Position numbers and translations under genes: made by a program. Under the pieces are notes generated by a model, which did no database searches, had not been told where the DNA came from, and saw only the letters and a program-made list of their open reading frames with translations. 61,291 nt of DNA, from positions 1 to 61,291 of the forward strand of contig NZ_SJON01000022.1 of the NCBI RefSeq assembly GCF_004331385.1, given 5' to 3'. This DNA comes from Enterobacter quasihormaechei. GTDB lineage: Bacteria > Pseudomonadota > Gammaproteobacteria > Enterobacterales > Enterobacteriaceae. This document shows, piece after piece, positions 57,179 through 61,291 of the stretch (position 1 is the stretch's first letter; each line of letters starts with the position of its first letter).

Positions 57179-58510
57179 ATGGACTCACTGGCTTCGCTTT
57201 ATAAAAATCATATCGTTACCCTACAGGAACGTACCCGCGATGTACTGGCCCGCTTCAAGCTGGATGCTCTGCTGATCCACTCCGGCGAGCTGATGAATAC
57301 GTTTCTTGATGACCATGCTTATCCCTTCAAGGTTAACCCGCAGTTTAAAGCCTGGGTGCCGGTGACACAGGTTCCAAATTGCTGGCTGCTGGTGGATGGC
57401 GTGAACAAGCCGAAACTGTGGTTCTACCTGCCGGTCGATTACTGGCACAACGTGGAACCGCTGCCGACCTCATTCTGGACCGAAGAAATTGACGTGATTG
57501 CGCTGCCAAAAGCGGACGGCATTGGCAGCCAGCTGCCAGCGGCGCGCGGCAACATCGGCTACATTGGTCCGGTTCCCGAGCGTGCGCTGGGTCTGGATAT
57601 TCCGGCAGATAAACTTAACCCTAAAGGCGTGCTGGATTATCTGCACTACTATCGCGCCTACAAGACTGACTATGAACTTTACTGCATGCGTGAAGCGCAA
57701 AAAACGGCGGTGAATGGCCACCGTGCGGCGCATGAAGCGTTCCAGTCCGGCATGAGCGAGTTCGATATCAATCAGGCCTACCTGACCGCGACCGGCCATC
57801 GCGATACCGATGTGCCTTACAGCAACATCGTGGCGCTGAACGAGCATGCCTCTGTTCTGCACTACACCAAACTGGATCATCAGGTTCCGGCTGAGATGCG
57901 CAGCTTCTTGCTGGATGCCGGCGCAGAGTACAACGGCTATGCGGCAGACCTGACCCGTACCTGGGCGGCGAATGCGGATACCGATTTCGCGCAGCTGATT
58001 AAAGACGTGAACGATGAACAGCTGGCGCTGATTGGCACCATGAAAGCGGGAACCAGCTATGTGGATTACCACATCCAGTTCCATCAGCGCATCGCGAAAC
58101 TGCTGCGTAAGCATCAGATTGTCAAAGACATGAGCGAAGAGGCGATGGTTGAGAACGATCTGACCGGGCCATTTATGCCGCACGGTATCGGCCACCCGCT
58201 GGGTTTGCAGGTTCATGACGTCGCAGGCTTTATGCAGGATGATACCGGTACGCACCTGGCGGCACCGTCTAAATATCCTTATCTGCGCTGCACCCGCGTT
58301 CTGGCGCCGCGTATGGTATTGACCATCGAGCCGGGCATCTACTTTATTGAATCCCTGCTGGCGCCGTGGCGTGAAGGCCAATTCAGCAAGCACTTCAACT
58401 GGGAGAAAATTGAAGCGCTGAAGCCGTTTGGCGGCATTCGTATCGAGGATAACGTGGTTATTCACGAGAACAGCATTGAGAACATGACGCGAGATCTGAA
58501 GCTGGCCTGA
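57179..58510 (+). CDS. pepQ: Xaa-Pro dipeptidase PepQ
   Basis: A 443-aa metallopeptidase of family M24 that cleaves dipeptides with C-terminal proline, using two Mn2+ ions. The C-terminal pita-bread domain holds the metal ligands: two Asp in [17 protein letters not shown] (near 246 and 257), the His of [12 protein letters not shown] (near 339), and Glu in TIEPGIYF (near 384) and GGIRIEDN (near 423). I use the second of two adjacent ATG codons (57179), which has ggaag at good spacing and the E. coli length. Its stop overlaps the yigZ start. Confidence 0.96.
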   Translation: MDSLASLYKNHIVTLQERTRDVLARFKLDALLIHSGELMNTFLDDHAYPFKVNPQFKAWVPVTQVPNCWLLVDGVNKPKLWFYLPVDYWHNVEPLPTSFWTEEIDVIALPKADGIGSQLPAARGNIGYIGPVPERALGLDIPADKLNPKGVLDYLHYYRAYKTDYELYCMREAQKTAVNGHRAAHEAFQSGMSEFDINQAYLTATGHRDTDVPYSNIVALNEHASVLHYTKLDHQVPAEMRSFLLDAGAEYNGYAADLTRTWAANADTDFAQLIKDVNDEQLALIGTMKAGTSYVDYHIQFHQRIAKLLRKHQIVKDMSEEAMVENDLTGPFMPHGIGHPLGLQVHDVAGFMQDDTGTHLAAPSKYPYLRCTRVLAPRMVLTIEPGIYFIESLLAPWREGQFSKHFNWEKIEALKPFGGIRIEDNVVIHENSIENMTRDLKLA

Positions 58511-59124
58511 TGGAAAGCTGGCTGATACCGGCTGAGCCGGTCACCTTTGTTGAGGAAATCAAAAAAAGCCGCTTTATCACGCTGTTGGCGCATACCGACG
58601 GCGTGGAGGCGGCGAAGGCGTTCGTCGAGTCCGTTCGCGCGCAGCACCCCGATGCCCGCCACCACTGTGTGGCGTGGGTCGCAGGGCCGCCGAATGACTC
58701 ACAGCAGCTCGGGTTTTCTGATGACGGTGAACCGGCGGGCACGGCCGGAAAACCGATGCTCTCCCAGCTAATGGGCAGCGGTGTGGGTGAAATCACCGCC
58801 GTCGTTGTGCGCTACTACGGTGGCATTTTGTTAGGCACAGGCGGCCTGGTTAAAGCCTACGGCGGTGGTGTTCAGCAGGCGCTTAATCTTCTGATAACGA
58901 CCCGCAAAACGCCGCTGACAGAATATACTTTGTTATGCGATTACGCCCAGCTATCGGGTATCGACGCACTGCTTAAACAGTTTAACGGCGTCATCGCACA
59001 CAGTGATTATCAGGCAATGGTGCAACTACGCGTGGCGCTTCCTCAGGCGGAACTGGCTGCTTTTTCAGCAAAACTCGCTGATTTTAGTCGCGGTTCATTG
59101 CAATTACTGCCGATTGAAGAATAA
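58510..59124 (+). CDS. yigZ: IMPACT/YigZ family protein
   Basis: A 204-aa protein of the UPF0029/IMPACT family. The N-terminal domain (about 1-125) has the conserved SRFITLLAHTDG and DDGEPAGTAGKPML and GGILLGTGGLVKAYGGG stretches; the C-terminal domain is EF-G domain-V-like. Related to eukaryotic IMPACT, which affects translational control, but the bacterial role is not established. The ATG overlaps the pepQ stop codon by one base (TGATG), so it is coupled to pepQ. trkH follows after 41 bases. Confidence 0.94.
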   Translation: MESWLIPAEPVTFVEEIKKSRFITLLAHTDGVEAAKAFVESVRAQHPDARHHCVAWVAGPPNDSQQLGFSDDGEPAGTAGKPMLSQLMGSGVGEITAVVVRYYGGILLGTGGLVKAYGGGVQQALNLLITTRKTPLTEYTLLCDYAQLSGIDALLKQFNGVIAHSDYQAMVQLRVALPQAELAAFSAKLADFSRGSLQLLPIEE

Positions 59125-59165
59125 TCCCCACCTCATCATTTTGAATACCTAAGGAAGCGGCAGAG

Positions 59166-60617
59166 ATGCATTTTCGTGCCATTACCCGAATCGTTGGATT
59201 GCTGGTCATACTTTTCTCCGGGACGATGATCATCCCCGGACTGGTGGCGCTCATCTACCGGGACGGTGCGGGGCGTGCATTCACGCAAACCTTTTTTGTC
59301 GCGCTGACGATTGGCTCGCTGCTGTGGTGGCCAAACCGTCGTGAGAAGGGTGAGCTGAAATCCCGTGAGGGTTTTTTGATTGTGGTCCTGTTCTGGACGG
59401 TACTGGGAAGCGTGGGTGCGCTGCCGTTTATCTTCTCTGAACAACCGAATCTCACCATCACGGATGCGTTTTTTGAATCGTTCTCCGGTTTAACGACCAC
59501 CGGCGCCACCACGCTTGTGGGGCTGGATTCGCTCCCGCATGCGATTCTCTTTTACCGGCAGATGCTCCAGTGGTTTGGCGGTATGGGGATCATCGTCCTG
59601 GCGGTGGCTATCCTGCCGATTCTGGGCGTCGGGGGGATGCAGCTTTACCGGGCAGAAATGCCTGGCCCGCTGAAAGATAACAAGATGCGCCCGCGTATTG
59701 CGGAGACGGCGAAAACCCTGTGGCTTATATATGTCCTGCTGACGGTGGCCTGCGCGCTGGCGCTGTGGTTCGCCGGAATGCCCGCGTTCGACGCCATCGG
59801 GCACAGCTTCGCGACTATCGCCATCGGCGGGTTTTCTACCCATGATGCCAGCGTCGGTTACTTCGACAGCCCGACAATCAATACCATCATTGCCATTTTC
59901 CTGCTGATCTCAGGCTGTAACTACGGTCTACACTTCTCGTTGCTCAGCGGACGTAGCCTGAAGGTGTACTGGCGCGACCCGGAATTCCGGATGTTTATTG
60001 GTGTCCAGCTGACCCTGGTGATCATCTGTACTCTGGTACTGTGGTTCCATGATGTCTATAACTCGGCGGTCACGACCCTGAACCAGGCCTTCTTCCAGGT
60101 GGTATCGATGGCGACAACCGCCGGTTTCACCACGGACAGTATTGCGCGTTGGCCGCTGTTCCTGCCGGTGCTGCTGCTGTGCTCTGCGTTTATCGGCGGT
60201 TGCGCCGGTTCGACGGGCGGTGGTCTGAAGGTGATCCGTATACTGCTGCTGTTCAAGCAGGGGAACCGTGAGCTGAAACGTCTGGTCCACCCGAATGCGG
60301 TTTACAGCATTAAGCTGGGAAACCGCGCGCTGCCGGAGCGTATCCTCGAAGCGGTGTGGGGATTCTTCTCCGCTTATGCGCTGGTCTTTATTGTCAGTAT
60401 GCTGGCGATTATCGCCACGGGTGTGGATGATTTCTCTGCCTTCGCCTCTGTGGTGGCAACGTTAAACAACCTGGGGCCGGGGCTGGGCGTCGTGGCGGAT
60501 AACTTCGCCAGTATGAACCCGGTGGCGAAGTGGATCTTAATTGCCAATATGCTATTTGGGCGTCTTGAGGTCTTTACGTTGCTGGTGCTGTTTACCCCAA
60601 CATTCTGGCGTGAGTAA
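59166..60617 (+). CDS. trkH: Trk potassium uptake protein TrkH
   Basis: A 483-aa inner-membrane K+ transporter of the superfamily of K+ transporters. Four repeated M1-P-M2 units each contribute a selectivity-filter glycine, for example in SGLTTTGATT (near 110), TIAIGGFSTHD (near 220), SMATTAGFTTDS (near 318) and TLNNLGPGLG (near 435). It works with the cytoplasmic TrkA ring, encoded elsewhere. Start preceded by aaggaagcgg. Length equals E. coli TrkH. hemG follows ten bases downstream. Confidence 0.97.
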   Translation: MHFRAITRIVGLLVILFSGTMIIPGLVALIYRDGAGRAFTQTFFVALTIGSLLWWPNRREKGELKSREGFLIVVLFWTVLGSVGALPFIFSEQPNLTITDAFFESFSGLTTTGATTLVGLDSLPHAILFYRQMLQWFGGMGIIVLAVAILPILGVGGMQLYRAEMPGPLKDNKMRPRIAETAKTLWLIYVLLTVACALALWFAGMPAFDAIGHSFATIAIGGFSTHDASVGYFDSPTINTIIAIFLLISGCNYGLHFSLLSGRSLKVYWRDPEFRMFIGVQLTLVIICTLVLWFHDVYNSAVTTLNQAFFQVVSMATTAGFTTDSIARWPLFLPVLLLCSAFIGGCAGSTGGGLKVIRILLLFKQGNRELKRLVHPNAVYSIKLGNRALPERILEAVWGFFSAYALVFIVSMLAIIATGVDDFSAFASVVATLNNLGPGLGVVADNFASMNPVAKWILIANMLFGRLEVFTLLVLFTPTFWRE

Positions 60618-60627
60618 GGAGACATAA

Positions 60628-61173
60628 GTGAAAACGTTAATTCTTTTCTCAACGCGTGACGGTCAAACGCGTGAGATTGCTTCTTATCTGGCTTCTGAAC
60701 TCACAGAGCTGGGCATTTATTCTGATGTGGTGAACCTGAATCGCACAGAACAGATTGCCTGGCAGGATTACGACCGTGTGGTCATTGGCGCTTCAATTCG
60801 TTACGGTCATTTCCACCCTGCGCTGGATCGTTTTGTGAAAAAGCATACGGCGGAACTCGCGAAGCGGCCTGGCGCGTTTTACTCGGTCAACCTGGTTGCC
60901 CGTAAAGCGGAGAAGCGTACGCCGCAGACCAACAGCTATACGCGCAAGTTTTTACTGAATTCGCCATGGCAGCCCGATATCTGTTCTGTCTTTGCGGGCG
61001 CGCTGCGTTACCCGCGCTATAGCTGGTATGACCGCTTTATGATCCGCCTGATCATGAAGATGACAGGTGGTGAAACGGATACGCGTAAAGAAGTGGTCTA
61101 CACCGACTGGGCTCAGGTCGCCAGTTTTGCCCGTGAAATTGCGCGTTTAACGGACGATCCGCGGGTTAAATAA
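60628..61173 (+). CDS. hemG: Menaquinone-dependent protoporphyrinogen oxidase HemG
   Basis: A 181-aa flavodoxin-like FMN enzyme that oxidises protoporphyrinogen IX to protoporphyrin IX in haem synthesis and passes electrons to quinones. The flavodoxin phosphate loop is at the N-terminus ([15 protein letters not shown], 7-21), and the long insert loop typical of HemG lies around 120-150. It begins with GTG at 60628, preceded by aaggagac, as the E. coli gene does. Last gene before the rRNA promoter. Confidence 0.96.
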   Translation: MKTLILFSTRDGQTREIASYLASELTELGIYSDVVNLNRTEQIAWQDYDRVVIGASIRYGHFHPALDRFVKKHTAELAKRPGAFYSVNLVARKAEKRTPQTNSYTRKFLLNSPWQPDICSVFAGALRYPRYSWYDRFMIRLIMKMTGGETDTRKEVVYTDWAQVASFAREIARLTDDPRVK

Positions 61174-61197
61174 GCGTTAAGTTTGAAAAGTGAGCGA

Positions 61198-61219
61198 ACG
61201 AAAAGTTTTTTGTATTTAG
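61198..61219 (+). promoter_or_regulatory. UP element of the rRNA P1 promoter
   Basis: The AT-rich stretch directly before the -35 box (aagttttttgtattta within it) is where rRNA P1 promoters carry the UP element bound by the alpha subunit of RNA polymerase. Fis sites expected further upstream would overlap the hemG end. Confidence 0.6.
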
Positions 61220-61222
61220 TGC

Positions 61223-61259
61223 TTGTCACTTCGGAAGAACTCCCTATAATGCGCCTCCA
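61223..61259 (+). promoter_or_regulatory. rRNA operon P1 promoter
   Basis: TTGTCA at 61223-61228 and a perfect TATAAT at 61245-61250 are 16 bases apart and followed by a GC-rich discriminator (gcgcctcc), with a likely start at A61259. This is the shape of E. coli rrn P1, which is sensitive to ppGpp. In E. coli rrnA follows hemG. The 16S gene itself is beyond the window. Confidence 0.93.
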
Positions 61260-61291
61260 CTGACACGGAACAACGGCACGCAAGCCGCCGT

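Overview
The window is chromosomal DNA of a gamma-proteobacterium of the family Enterobacteriaceae. Almost every gene is recognisable as the counterpart of an Escherichia coli K-12 gene at close to identical protein length (for example LldD 395 aa, MtlD 382, MalS 676, XylA 440, FadB 729, TrkH 483). The GC-rich coding regions, the differences in accessory genes and the intact ilvG suggest an Enterobacter-like genus (Enterobacter, Lelliottia or Leclercia), but the sequence alone does not let me name the genus.

Layout. Positions 1-220 hold tRNA-Trp and terminators, which in E. coli is the tail of an rRNA operon (rrnC). Then come hdfR (-), maoP (+), comM (-), the complete ilvLXGMEDA isoleucine/valine operon with its leader peptide and attenuator, and the divergent pair ilvY/ilvC (to 12.5 kb). 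From 12.5 to 53.5 kb lies a block that in E. coli K-12 sits on the other side of oriC and in the opposite orientation: trmL, an AAHS-type MFS transporter, lldD-lldR-lldP (L-lactate), a four-gene chaperone-usher fimbrial operon, yibL, mtlR-mtlD-mtlA (mannitol), yibF, selA-selB (selenocysteine), a ROK sugar kinase, aldB, ysaA, avtA, malS, bax, xylR/xylHG/xylF and xylA-xylB (xylose), wecH, ysaB and glyQ-glyS. From 53.6 kb the order returns to that next to E. coli rrnA: fadA-fadB, pepQ-yigZ-trkH-hemG, and at the right edge an rRNA P1 promoter. The window is therefore probably one complete interval between two rRNA operons.

How the genes work together. The left part makes branched-chain amino acids: ilvGM, ilvC, ilvD and ilvE form the shared pathway, ilvA feeds it with 2-oxobutanoate, and avtA provides a second route to valine. 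The middle is a set of carbon-use operons with local control: LldR with two operators about 125 bp apart, four CRP sites between mtlA and yibF, and CRP plus XylR sites at xylA. The right part covers fatty-acid beta-oxidation with a perfect FadR palindrome, dipeptide breakdown, K+ uptake and haem synthesis.

The accessory genes relative to E. coli are the fimbrial operon, the AAHS transporter and the ROK kinase. The most interesting points are the two synteny breakpoints (ilvC|trmL and glyS|fadA), which fit two nested inversions spanning oriC, and the AT-rich 0.9 kb region before the fimbrial operon. That region carries only four GATC sites, arranged as two pairs each 11 bp apart and 114 bp from each other, which recalls Dam-methylation phase switches such as pap. 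I found no CRISPR array, prophage, insertion sequence or clearly novel defence system.
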